From: CAXMQZ01 sp963707075
GTDB taxonomy: Bacteria; Acidobacteriota; Thermoanaerobaculia; Multivoradales; JAHEKO01
Length of the DNA: 64,000 nucleotides
Direction of reading: 5' to 3'
NCBI GenBank assembly: GCA_963707075.1
Contig: CAVPOX010000002.1
Coordinates: forward strand, 1,240,001-1,304,000
Position numbers and translations under genes: made by a program. This document shows positions 1-8,083 of the stretch, piece after piece (position 1 is the stretch's first letter; every line of letters starts with the position of its first letter). The notes beneath the pieces were generated by a model. The model had not been told where the DNA came from and made no database searches. It saw only the letters and a list, made by a program, of their open reading frames with translations.

Positions 1-2
1 CC

Positions 3-1352
3 GTCCAACACGCGGCCAAGGCCCGCATCCATACCTTTCTCGCCACCTCCGATTTGCATATGGAGCACAAACTCCAGATGACCCGCCAGGAGGTGATCGA
101 GCGGGTCCGCGAGATGGTGGCCTACGCCCGTTCACTCTGCGACGATGTCGAGTTCAGCCCGGAGGACGGCAGCCGATCGGATCCGACATTCCTGGTCGAA
201 GTGTTGACCGTGGCCATCGAAGCGGGCGCCACGACTCTCAACATTCCAGATACCGTCGGCTATGCCATGCCCGAGGAGTACGGCGACCTGTTTCGCCATC
301 TGATCGAAGCGACACCAGGCAGCGAGAACGTGATCTGGTCGGTTCACTGCCACGACGATCTGGGGGTCGCGACCGCCAACACCATCGCCGGCATCCGTGC
401 CGGGGCGCGACAGGCGGAAGTCACCGTGAACGGTATCGGAGAGCGCGCTGGCAACACCAGTCTGGAGGAGATTGTGATGGCTCTCCACACGCGGGAGCCC
501 TTGTACGGCCTGACAACGAATATCCGGACCCACCAGATCAGCCGCACCAGCCGCATGGTGAGCAGCCTGACCGGCATGCCGGTCCCGCCGAACAAGGCCA
601 TCGTCGGATCCAACGCCTTTGCTCACGAGGCGGGGATCCACCAGCACGGCATGCTCAAGAACCAGAAGACCTACGAGATCATGACGCCCGAGACGGTGGG
701 GGTACCCAAGAGCAAGTTGATCCTCGGCAAGCACAGCGGCCGGCACGCCTTTCGCGCCCGTCTGGAGAAGATGGGTTACGAGCTCGAGGAACAAGAATGC
801 GATGAGGCCTTCCGGCACTTCAAGGATCTGGCTGACCGCAAGAAGACCATCACCGATGCCGATTTGCAGGCTCTGGTAACCGAGGAGATCGCGAGTCCCG
901 AGGAGATCTTCAGTCTTGTCGATCTCCAGGTCGCCTGTGGAAGACCGGGGATGTCCACGGCGACAGTTCGCCTCAACGGCCCGGACGGGATAGAAGAGGT
1001 CGCCGCATCGGTGGCACCAGGACCCATCGATGCAGCATTTCATGCCATCGATGAGGTGGTCTCCGTGCCCGCTCGGCTGGTCGAGTTCGACGTGCATGGC
1101 GTCACCGCCGGCAAAGACGCTCTGGGCGAGGCCACGGTTCGCGTGGCCGCCAGGCAGGGAGACGGTCGCTCCTTTGGCGGATACGGTGCCGACACCGACA
1201 TCATCATCGCCAGCGCCAAGGCCTACCTGGCCGCGCTCAATCGTCTACTGACCAGCCTCGGCCTGGGGGCGCGAGTTCCCAAGGCACCCGGTCTCCGGAC
1301 AGCCGAGAGCACAGAAGGCGGACCGAAAGTGGCACCCAGCGTCGCGAGCTAG
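3..1352 (+). CDS. leuA: 2-isopropylmalate synthase, 5'-truncated by window edge
   Basis: Condenses acetyl-CoA with 2-oxoisovalerate, the first committed step of leucine synthesis, in the cytosol. The reading frame is open from base 3, and the residues before the first internal Met (RIHTFLATSDLHMEHKL) are typical mid-barrel LeuA sequence, so the start lies outside the window. The metal-binding HCHDD segment, NGIGERAGN, the GIHQHGM segment and GKHSGRHAF are all visible, followed by a C-terminal regulatory (LeuA dimer) domain over about the last 130 residues, where leucine feedback normally acts. It heads leuA-leuC-leuD-leuB, with leuC starting 6-18 bases after the stop. No lesion is seen. Confidence 0.97.
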   Translation, partial: VQHAAKARIHTFLATSDLHMEHKLQMTRQEVIERVREMVAYARSLCDDVEFSPEDGSRSDPTFLVEVLTVAIEAGATTLNIPDTVGYAMPEEYGDLFRHLIEATPGSENVIWSVHCHDDLGVATANTIAGIRAGARQAEVTVNGIGERAGNTSLEEIVMALHTREPLYGLTTNIRTHQISRTSRMVSSLTGMPVPPNKAIVGSNAFAHEAGIHQHGMLKNQKTYEIMTPETVGVPKSKLILGKHSGRHAFRARLEKMGYELEEQECDEAFRHFKDLADRKKTITDADLQALVTEEIASPEEIFSLVDLQVACGRPGMSTATVRLNGPDGIEEVAASVAPGPIDAAFHAIDEVVSVPARLVEFDVHGVTAGKDALGEATVRVAARQGDGRSFGGYGADTDIIIASAKAYLAALNRLLTSLGLGARVPKAPGLRTAESTEGGPKVAPSVAS

Positions 1353-1358
1353 TCGAGA

Positions 1359-2783
1359 ATGGGGATCCACGTGCAGCCCAAGACTCTGTTCGACAGGATC
1401 TGGCACAGTCACCTTGTCGAGCCCCCGGGCGAGGATGGCATACCGGCAGTCCTGTACATCGACCTGCATCTGCTGCACGAAGTCACGTCGCCACATGGAT
1501 TCGCGGAACTCGAGCAACACGGGCTGTCGGTCCGATGCCCTTCCAGGACACTGGCCACGATGGATCACTCGACGCCCACAGACAGTGGAATCACCCTGCA
1601 GAAGCTTCGGGTGATCGACGCTGCCGGAGCCGCACAACTGGAGCAGTTGGCGCACAACTGCGAGGTCCATGGGATTCCCCTGTACGGCCTGGGAAGCGAA
1701 CGGCAGGGCATCGTGCACGTGATGGCGCCCGAGTTGGGGTTGACGCAGCCCGGAATGACGGTGGTCTGCGGCGACAGCCACACCAGTACCCACGGTGCCT
1801 TTGGCACCCTGGCTTTTGGTATCGGTTCAAGCGAAGTCGGCCACGTGCTGGCGACACAGAGCCTGCTACAACAGAAGCCGAAGACTCTCGAGATTCGCGT
1901 CGAGGGTTCGCTGCCGCGCGGCGTGACCGCCAAGGATCTGATCCTGGCCATCATCAGTCGCATCGGTGTGCATGGCGGGACGGGCCATGTCATCGAGTAC
2001 ACCGGGCAGGCAATCCGCCAACTCGACATGGAAGGGCGAATGACGATCTGCAACATGTCGATCGAGGGCGGTGCCAAGGCCGGCATGGTTTCTCCCGATG
2101 AGGTGACCTTCGAATACCTGCGCGGTCGCCCTTTCGCACCGACTGGAGACGACTGGGACAGAGCTCTCGAAGGCTGGCGATCGCTGCCCACCGATCCCGC
2201 GGCCAGGTTCGACCAACAGGTGATCATGGATGCCACCGAGCTCGAGCCCATGATCACCTATGGCACCAACCCGGGTATGGCTGTGCGCCTGGTGGACTCC
2301 GTACCCGATCCGGCTGATCAGGAGGATGCCCGGGCCGCCGGGAAGGCCTTGAACTACATGGGGCTGAAGCCGGGTCAAGCCATACTGGGCGCGCCGATCG
2401 ACGTCGTCTTCGTGGGCAGTTGCACCAATGGCCGACTGAGTGATCTGCGACAGGCCGCCCACATACTGGCGGGTCGGCAGGTGGCGCCACAGGTCAGGAT
2501 GCTGGTTGTCCCCGGCTCTCAGACCGTCAAGCGGCAAGCCGAGCTGGAGGGACTGCACGAGATTTTCCTGGCCGCTGGTGCTGAGTGGCGCTCCGCAGGC
2601 TGTTCGATGTGTCTCGCCCTCAACAGTGATCGGGTTCAACCGGGTGAGTACGCGGTGAGCACGACAAACCGGAACTTCGAAGGCCGACAAGGCGCCGGAG
2701 CCCGCACCTTCCTGGCCAGCCCCCTCACGGCTGCAGCCAGCGCGGTGGCCGGGGCCGTCGCCGACCCGCGGGAGCTTCTCTGA
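1359..2783 (+). CDS. leuC: 3-isopropylmalate dehydratase large subunit
   Basis: Large subunit of isopropylmalate isomerase, which with LeuD converts 2- to 3-isopropylmalate using a 4Fe-4S cluster. The three cluster cysteines are visible as SCTNGR and the later GCSMC. GDSHTSTHGAFG and the SNRNFEGR-like TNRNFEGRQG signature also match. The length (474 codons) is normal. The ATG at 1359 lacks a good Shine-Dalgarno. A GTG at 1371 (VQPKTLFDR, closer to the usual LeuC N-terminus) is preceded by GGGGAT and may be the true start. The stop overlaps the leuD start by one base (TGATG), indicating translational coupling of the two subunits. Confidence 0.97.
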   Translation: MGIHVQPKTLFDRIWHSHLVEPPGEDGIPAVLYIDLHLLHEVTSPHGFAELEQHGLSVRCPSRTLATMDHSTPTDSGITLQKLRVIDAAGAAQLEQLAHNCEVHGIPLYGLGSERQGIVHVMAPELGLTQPGMTVVCGDSHTSTHGAFGTLAFGIGSSEVGHVLATQSLLQQKPKTLEIRVEGSLPRGVTAKDLILAIISRIGVHGGTGHVIEYTGQAIRQLDMEGRMTICNMSIEGGAKAGMVSPDEVTFEYLRGRPFAPTGDDWDRALEGWRSLPTDPAARFDQQVIMDATELEPMITYGTNPGMAVRLVDSVPDPADQEDARAAGKALNYMGLKPGQAILGAPIDVVFVGSCTNGRLSDLRQAAHILAGRQVAPQVRMLVVPGSQTVKRQAELEGLHEIFLAAGAEWRSAGCSMCLALNSDRVQPGEYAVSTTNRNFEGRQGAGARTFLASPLTAAASAVAGAVADPRELL

Positions 2784-3412
2784 TGCGGCCCTTCACACCG
2801 TTGACCAGTCGGCTCGCGCCCTTGCCGGGGTCCAACATCGACACCGATCAGATCATCCCGGCTTCCTACCTGAAGATCACCGACAGGCAGGGTCTGGCCG
2901 AGGGCCTCTTTGCCAATTGGCGCTATGACCAGGACGGCAATCCGAAGCCCGAGTTCGTCCTCAACCGACCGGAGTACAGGGAAGCTCGAATCCTGATCAC
3001 CGGCGCCAATTTCGGTAGCGGCAGCTCGAGAGAGCACGCTCCCTGGGCGCTTCAGGACCATGGCTTCGAGGCGATCATCAGTACCAGTTTCGCCGATATC
3101 TTCCGGGCCAATGCGGCCAAGAACGGTCTCCTCACGGCGACCGTCGCGGAGTCCGACCATGCCACGCTCATGCATCTGGCCGAGCAGTCACCGGCCAGCG
3201 AGATCACTGTGGATCTGACGGAGAAGTCGATCAGCGGCTCCGGTATCGACAGACTTCCCTTCGAGATCGACGCCTTCGCGCGGCACTGCCTGCTCAACGG
3301 TGTCGACCAACTCGGCTTCCTGCTGGAACGCGTCGGCGCAATCGAAGCCTACGAAGCTCGCCATCCGCAGAGAGTCGCGACGCTTTCGCCCGGGGCCGAG
3401 CCCAGCAGGTGA
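2783..3412 (+). CDS. leuD: 3-isopropylmalate dehydratase small subunit
   Basis: Small, swivelling domain of isopropylmalate isomerase; it pairs with LeuC to form the active site. Family hallmarks are NIDTDQIIPASYLK near the N-terminus and the substrate-contacting GSGSSREHAPWAL loop. At 209 codons it matches the family length. Its ATG shares one base with the leuC stop, and its stop overlaps the leuB GTG start by four bases (GTGA), so the trio is tightly coupled. Confidence 0.97.
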   Translation: MRPFTPLTSRLAPLPGSNIDTDQIIPASYLKITDRQGLAEGLFANWRYDQDGNPKPEFVLNRPEYREARILITGANFGSGSSREHAPWALQDHGFEAIISTSFADIFRANAAKNGLLTATVAESDHATLMHLAEQSPASEITVDLTEKSISGSGIDRLPFEIDAFARHCLLNGVDQLGFLLERVGAIEAYEARHPQRVATLSPGAEPSR

Positions 3413-4476
3413 GCACCGCGCGCATCGTCCTGCTTCCAGGCGACGGCATCGGGCCCGAGGTCACCGCTGCGGCTCGCCAGGTGCTGGCGTCGATCGCGGC
3501 GCAGGGTGGGCACGACTTCGAGTTCCAGGAAGCGCTGATCGGTGGGGCCGCCATCGACTCGACGGGCAACTCGCTCCCCACGGCTACCCTGGAACTTTGC
3601 AGAGACTGCGACGCAATACTCCTGGGAGCGGTTGGCGGACCCTCCTGGGCCAATCTCGAGGGACTGCAGAGTCCGGAGCAGGGCCTGCTGAGACTGCGAC
3701 GGGAGCTCGGCTTGTTCGCCAACCTTCGCCCGATTCCCGTCTTTCCCGCGCTGATTCCGGCATCTCCCCTCAAACCCGAGCTGCTCGAGGGTGTCGATCT
3801 CCTGTTTGTCAGGGAACTTACCGGCGGTATCTATTTCGGTCCACGACAAGAGGTCGACAGCCGGGGACAAGCCAGCGACACGATGGTCTATTCAGTCCGC
3901 GAGGTCGAGCGTGTCGCCCATGTCGCATTCCAGGCAGCAAAGCGGCGCCGGCAGCACGTCACGTCGGTGGACAAGGCCAACGTGCTCGCCTCCTCCCGAC
4001 TCTGGCGGCAAACCGTGAACGAGGTCTGCAGCCTGTATCCCGACGTCGAGCTGCAACACCTCTATGTCGATGCCTGCGCGATGCAGCTCCTCAGGTCGCC
4101 CCGTGATTTCGACGTCGTTCTGACCGGGAACCTGTTCGGCGACATCCTGAGCGACGAAGCGTCGATGTTGGCCGGCTCCCTGGGGGTTCTGCCCTCAGCT
4201 TCGCTGTCGTCCGACTCGCGCGGGCTCTACGAACCGGTGCACGGCTCGGCACCCGACCTGGCTGGCCAGGGCGTTGCCAATCCACTAGGTGCCATTCTCA
4301 GCGCCGCCATGCTGCTCCGCCACAGCCTCGACCTGGAGGACGAGGCTGCTGCCATCGAGGCCGCGGTCGCGAGCACTCTCGAGGATGGCCTCGTCACAGC
4401 CGACCTCGCCAGTACCGATGGCGTGGCCGCAACTACCCGGCAGGTGGCTGAGGCGATTGCAGCCAGACTCGGTTGA
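3409..4476 (+). CDS. leuB: 3-isopropylmalate dehydrogenase
   Basis: NAD-dependent oxidative decarboxylation of 3-isopropylmalate to 2-oxoisocaproate, the third leucine pathway step. The N-terminal LLPGDGIGPEV, the substrate-binding VDKANVL, the metal-binding GDILSDEASML segment with its Asp residues, and the NAD-binding EPVHGSAPDLAGQG are all present. The GTG start overlaps leuD by four bases. Length 355 aa is normal. The 69 bases to the convergent hydrolase at 4546 hold no clear terminator. Confidence 0.97.
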   Translation: MSTARIVLLPGDGIGPEVTAAARQVLASIAAQGGHDFEFQEALIGGAAIDSTGNSLPTATLELCRDCDAILLGAVGGPSWANLEGLQSPEQGLLRLRRELGLFANLRPIPVFPALIPASPLKPELLEGVDLLFVRELTGGIYFGPRQEVDSRGQASDTMVYSVREVERVAHVAFQAAKRRRQHVTSVDKANVLASSRLWRQTVNEVCSLYPDVELQHLYVDACAMQLLRSPRDFDVVLTGNLFGDILSDEASMLAGSLGVLPSASLSSDSRGLYEPVHGSAPDLAGQGVANPLGAILSAAMLLRHSLDLEDEAAAIEAAVASTLEDGLVTADLASTDGVAATTRQVAEAIAARLG

Positions 4477-4545
4477 CCTCGACAAGGTCATCGACAACAT
4501 CGAAGCTGCCTTCGAGGCGACACAGGACAACGAACTGCGGCAGTC

Positions 4546-5283
4546 TCAGGACCCCGCGTACCACTCTCGCAGACGCACTTCGACCTCGGGAACGTCTTTC
4601 AGGGCAGCCTCGAAGATCTGCAGATCCGAACCCCTGTAGTGATACGGGTAGACAATGGCCGGTTTGAACGCGGCGACACATTCAGCGGCTTCTTCCGGTG
4701 GCATGGTGTAGGGCAGATTCATCGGCACAAACGCCACGTCGATGTTCTCGAGAGCTCTCATCTCGGGTATACAGGCCGTGTCACCTGCAAAGTAGATTCT
4801 CTTGTCTCCCAGGGTCACGATGTAGCCGTTGCCCCGTCCCTTTTCATGGAAGAGCTTGCCCTCCTCGGGACCCCGCTCGAGGTTGTACATGGGCACAGCC
4901 TCGATAAGCACACCAGCGACCTCGGTACTCTCACCGTTCTGCATTACCGTGCCTGAGCCCAGTTGACTGGCCACTTCAGCCGAGACGACGACCTCGGTCG
5001 TGTCCTGGCTGAGCTCGTCGATCATCGCCTTGTCGAGGTGATCGCCGTGAATATCGGTCACCAGAATCAGGTCCGCCCTGGGAGCACCGGAGTAATCCCC
5101 TTCACTCCAGGGGTCTACATAGATCACGGTATCGCCAAACTCGACCTGGACACTGCCGTGAAGAATCGGGGTGATCCGGATATCGCCGCCCGCGGCGGGA
5201 ATCGAGTCAGAGCCACCCTGGAGCCGAGCGCTGCCCAGGAGGACTATAAAGACGAGGACTGGTAGGGACTTCTTGAGATGCAT
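4546..5283 (-). CDS. Secreted UlaG-like metal-dependent hydrolase (MBL fold)
   Basis: A 245-aa metallo-beta-lactamase-fold hydrolase of the UlaG / Lactamase_B_3 type. It shows the metal-binding IHGDHLD motif, a later AGDT aspartate and a YPYHY histidine near the C-terminus. The N-terminus (MHLKKSLPVLVFIVLLG) is a signal peptide, so the protein is probably periplasmic or outer-membrane associated. I chose the ATG at 5283 because GGAAGGAG lies just upstream; the open frame extends 17 codons further without support. The substrate is unknown; relatives act on phosphoesters, lactones or phospholipid-type substrates. It is divergent from the sigma factor at 5420. Confidence 0.8.
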   Translation of the reverse strand: MHLKKSLPVLVFIVLLGSARLQGGSDSIPAAGGDIRITPILHGSVQVEFGDTVIYVDPWSEGDYSGAPRADLILVTDIHGDHLDKAMIDELSQDTTEVVVSAEVASQLGSGTVMQNGESTEVAGVLIEAVPMYNLERGPEEGKLFHEKGRGNGYIVTLGDKRIYFAGDTACIPEMRALENIDVAFVPMNLPYTMPPEEAAECVAAFKPAIVYPYHYRGSDLQIFEAALKDVPEVEVRLREWYAGS

Positions 5284-5419
5284 CGGGGGCTCCTTCCTCT
5301 GGCACCAGGATTCGACCCAGTTCTGGTGTGCCACTCCAGAATCTCGCCAGATGATAACGAAGTCGCCCCGCCGTGAACCTTCCGCCCTGGTCTTGCGTCT
5401 CTATACTGGAGGCTGCAAC

Positions 5420-6031
5420 ATGCCGGCGGTCAGGCGACGGAGTGACCGCAGGAGAGGCAGATTGGAACTGGACCTCGACACCGTACTCGAGAAGTGCCGC
5501 GATGGCGACAACCTGGCCTGGGAGGCACTGGTGCGCAGGTATCAGGGCCGGGTCTTCGCGGTAGCCCTGCACTACATGCGCAATCGGGAAGAGGCGCGCG
5601 ACGTGGCCCAGGAGGCATTTATCAAGCTCTACCGCAACCTCGGCACACTACGCGAGGGCGAGGCTTTTCTGCCCTGGCTGCTGCGGCTCACACGCAACTG
5701 TGCCATTGACAGGATCCGCCGCCTGAAATCGAGAACACCCGAGCATTCTGTCCCGGTAGAAGAGGGTGTGGAAATCGTCGCTCGCCAACTCTCTCCCGAG
5801 GAGCATTCGCTGCGGAGTTGGCGCTCGGGCCTGCTCTACCGGGCCATCGACATGCTCAGCGAACAAAGTCGCGAAGTCATCATGCTCAAGGACATCCAGG
5901 AGCTGCAGGTGAAGGAGATCGCGGATCTCCTGGCTCTGCCTGTGGGCACTGTCAAATCCCGTTCGCATCGCGCACGCCTCGAGCTGGCGGAGGTCATCCA
6001 ACAGATGGAAGCCGCGTCCGGAGCTGCATAG
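5420..6031 (+). CDS. ECF RNA polymerase sigma factor (RpoE-like)
   Basis: A 203-aa sigma-70 family ECF factor. Region 2 is visible as RNREEARDVAQEAFIKLYRNL (DVAQEAF core) followed by WLLRLTRNCAIDRIRR. Region 4 (MLSEQSREVIMLKDIQELQVKEIADLL then GTVKSRSHRARLEL) carries the helix-turn-helix. The ATG at 5420 is preceded by GGAGG at the right spacing; the longer open frame upstream is not supported. It lies back-to-back with an anti-sigma gene (stop directly followed by ATG at 6032), so its activity is probably controlled by that membrane protein. The target regulon cannot be read from the sequence. Confidence 0.92.
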   Translation: MPAVRRRSDRRRGRLELDLDTVLEKCRDGDNLAWEALVRRYQGRVFAVALHYMRNREEARDVAQEAFIKLYRNLGTLREGEAFLPWLLRLTRNCAIDRIRRLKSRTPEHSVPVEEGVEIVARQLSPEEHSLRSWRSGLLYRAIDMLSEQSREVIMLKDIQELQVKEIADLLALPVGTVKSRSHRARLELAEVIQQMEAASGAA

Positions 6032-6742
6032 ATGAAGTGCCGAGAGTTCGAGATTCACCTGGAAGCGCTGCTGGATGGCGACGTCGAGCCGACCGAGAGG
6101 AGAGCTTGTCTGGAGCACGCGGACGGTTGCACGCCCTGCGGCGAGTTGTGGATAGCGGTCGGCGGCACATCGCGACACGACGTGGAGGTCTCGACACCTT
6201 CTCTCGTCGAGGACGTACTCGAGCGAACCAGCGGCTCAGCTTGCACGCAGGCGAGAAACCTGTTGCCGGCCCTGGTGGACCGGGAGCTGACGGCCACAGA
6301 CCGGCAACTGGTCGAGCTTCACCTGTCGAGCTGTGCCACGTGCTCACGACTGGCAACCACCCTGTCAGTTCTCAGACGCGAGTTGCCCGGCCTGGCCGAA
6401 GTCCCCCTGGACGACCGCTTCGCCCATGAGGTTCTCATGGCGACTCTGGCGCCCCGGATCCGCCTCTTGCACTGGTGGAAGCAGCGCTGGTCAACCTGGG
6501 TACAGCGGCCTCGCTTCGCTATGGAGGCAGCCTACGTTGGGCTTCTCGTCATCATGTTGGTGCTCGGTGCCTTCAGCACTCCGGTAGCAGCCTTGCCACA
6601 GAAAGGACTGGACCTCGTGCAGTCTGATCACGACGCCCCATCCGTCTGGACCGAGGCCAACGACGACCTGGGAACCTTCTGGGAGTGGGTTGCGTCCCTG
6701 TTTGAGAGAACCGACAACACATCGACCGAGGACACGCCATGA
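6032..6742 (+). CDS. Transmembrane anti-sigma factor with two zinc-finger motifs
   Basis: Anti-sigma protein of the zf-HC2 type, 236 aa. Two H-x3-C-x2-C motifs are present, HADGCTPC near residue 30 and HLSSCATC near residue 95, so the sigma-binding domain appears duplicated. A single membrane segment (YVGLLVIMLVLGAFSTPVAAL) lies around residues 165-190, leaving a short periplasmic tail. The gene begins immediately after the sigma stop and its own stop overlaps the next start by four bases (ATGA), so sigma, anti-sigma and the membrane protein form one operon. Confidence 0.85.
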   Translation: MKCREFEIHLEALLDGDVEPTERRACLEHADGCTPCGELWIAVGGTSRHDVEVSTPSLVEDVLERTSGSACTQARNLLPALVDRELTATDRQLVELHLSSCATCSRLATTLSVLRRELPGLAEVPLDDRFAHEVLMATLAPRIRLLHWWKQRWSTWVQRPRFAMEAAYVGLLVIMLVLGAFSTPVAALPQKGLDLVQSDHDAPSVWTEANDDLGTFWEWVASLFERTDNTSTEDTP

Positions 6743-7335
6743 TCGAGCCCAACGTACACACCGAAAAGCCCGAGCCGCGACAAGAGCCGCTACCAGATCG
6801 TTCTGCCGAGTATGCCGAACAGCCGCCGAGTCGCCCGGTCGGCGACGATCCGCTTCGCCGATCTCCGTTTCTGGCAACGATCCTCTCCTTCATGCCGGGA
6901 GTGGGTCAGATCTATGTCGGGTATTACCAGCTCGGCTTCGTGCACGCGATCGTCTTCGCGGGGATCCTCGCCCTGCTCGCCTCCGGAGACCTGGGACCCT
7001 TGATCCCCCTGCTGAGCGTCTTTCTGGGCTTCTTCTGGCTCTACAACGTCGTCGATGCCGGCCGCCGGGCGACGCTCGTCAACGAGGCATTGGCCGGTCG
7101 CGGCCGCTTCGAGCTCCCCGAGGATTTCACAGCACCAGGTCTTCGCGGCACCGTCCTGGGTGGCAGCATTCTGGTGGGCGTTGGACTGCTGATTCTCTTC
7201 CGAACGCTGTTCGGGGTGTCGCTGGCATGGATCGAGGATTGGTGGCCGATCGCGATCATCGCCTTCGGCGGCTACCTGATCTTCAAGGCCCGCCTTGACG
7301 CCAGGCCCGACACTGCACTTTCAGGCGACGAGTAG
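6739..7335 (+). CDS. Multi-pass membrane protein with LiaF-like/DUF5668-type C-terminus
   Basis: A 198-aa protein with a hydrophilic, Pro-rich N-terminus and about four to five membrane helices. Residues about 50-100 (ILSFMPGVGQIYVG...) resemble TM2-domain proteins with the GxGQxYxG motif. The last part (GGSILVGVGLLILF ... WWPIAIIAFGGYLIF) resembles the DUF5668/LiaI-LiaF-like membrane module seen in envelope-stress regulators. The ATGA overlap with the anti-sigma gene suggests it senses or responds to envelope state in the same pathway. The function is inferred from context. Confidence 0.65.
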   Translation: MIEPNVHTEKPEPRQEPLPDRSAEYAEQPPSRPVGDDPLRRSPFLATILSFMPGVGQIYVGYYQLGFVHAIVFAGILALLASGDLGPLIPLLSVFLGFFWLYNVVDAGRRATLVNEALAGRGRFELPEDFTAPGLRGTVLGGSILVGVGLLILFRTLFGVSLAWIEDWWPIAIIAFGGYLIFKARLDARPDTALSGDE

Positions 7336-7405
7336 TCGAAGCATCGACTCCGCAGCCCGGTCCTGGTGCCCGGCTTGGCCTCGACAGGGTGGAGCCGCTC
7401 GGCGA

Positions 7406-8083
7406 TTAGCCTCTGGAGGGTTTGCGTGCCAGGAAGACGGTGTGCCGAGGCCCCTTCCGACCATGGCCTCGTACCGTTTGAGCCCGCGCCTGGAAACCAC
7501 TCTTCTTCAGATTCTTGACAAAGGTGGGATCGGGATAGGCCGACCAGACCCCGAGGATTCCACCCGGAACCAGTGACTCCTGGATCAGCTCGAGACCGTG
7601 ACGATCGTACAGTCCACGGTTCGATTCCACGCACCACTCCGAGGGCCCATTGTCCACATCGAGGAGAATCGCCTGGTAGCGGATCGGCTGCCGCTGCTTC
7701 AGCAGGCCCAGCACATCCCCTGCGTGAATCTGCACCCTCGGATCGTCGAGGGGACGCCCCCGGTCTGTCAGGCGTGTGCGGTTCCACTCCACAACCCGTG
7801 GAAAGAGCTCCGCCACCACAACCACCGCATCCTCGGGCAGAGCTTCCAGGGCGGCACGCAGGGTAAATCCGAGACCGAGACCACCAATGAGAATCCGCGA
7901 TCCCTTGGCCGACGGTATCTCCCCGCAGGCGAGCTTGGCGAGGGCGGTCTCCGAGCCGTGCACCCAGGTCGACATCAACTCCTCGCCATCGAGATGGATG
8001 AAGTAGTGGCCGTCGTGATGGTGTAGCGACAGCACTCGACCCTCGGGGGTCGTCACCGAGTCCAGAGTCTCGAAGGGACGCAT
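7406..8083 (-). CDS. Spermidine synthase-like methyltransferase-fold protein
   Basis: 225 aa with a Rossmann SAM/dcSAM-binding fold of the spermidine synthase superfamily. The glycine-rich loop ILIGGLGLGFTLR, the acidic VVVAELFPRVVEWNR strand and the ILLDVDNGPSEW catalytic-region motif are visible. It lacks the canonical N-terminal beta-hairpin domain of polyamine synthases, so it may aminopropylate or methylate something else. The ATG shares one base with the stop of the large mscS gene upstream (TGATG), making it the last gene of a minus-strand operon that starts at 12025. Confidence 0.75.
   Translation of the reverse strand: MRPFETLDSVTTPEGRVLSLHHHDGHYFIHLDGEELMSTWVHGSETALAKLACGEIPSAKGSRILIGGLGLGFTLRAALEALPEDAVVVVAELFPRVVEWNRTRLTDRGRPLDDPRVQIHAGDVLGLLKQRQPIRYQAILLDVDNGPSEWCVESNRGLYDRHGLELIQESLVPGGILGVWSAYPDPTFVKNLKKSGFQARAQTVRGHGRKGPRHTVFLARKPSRG

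Noticed and set aside
132..1097. Long open frame antisense to leuA
   Set aside because: Shadow of a high-GC gene: no ribosome site and no recognisable protein, while leuA has all its family motifs.
1866..2690. 274-codon frame antisense to leuC
   Set aside because: Entirely inside leuC, with low-complexity composition typical of antisense GC-rich frames.
4477..4545. Coding-like continuation after leuB (DLDKVIDNIEAAFEATQDNE)
   Set aside because: Only a short open stretch between convergent genes, with no start and no family match.
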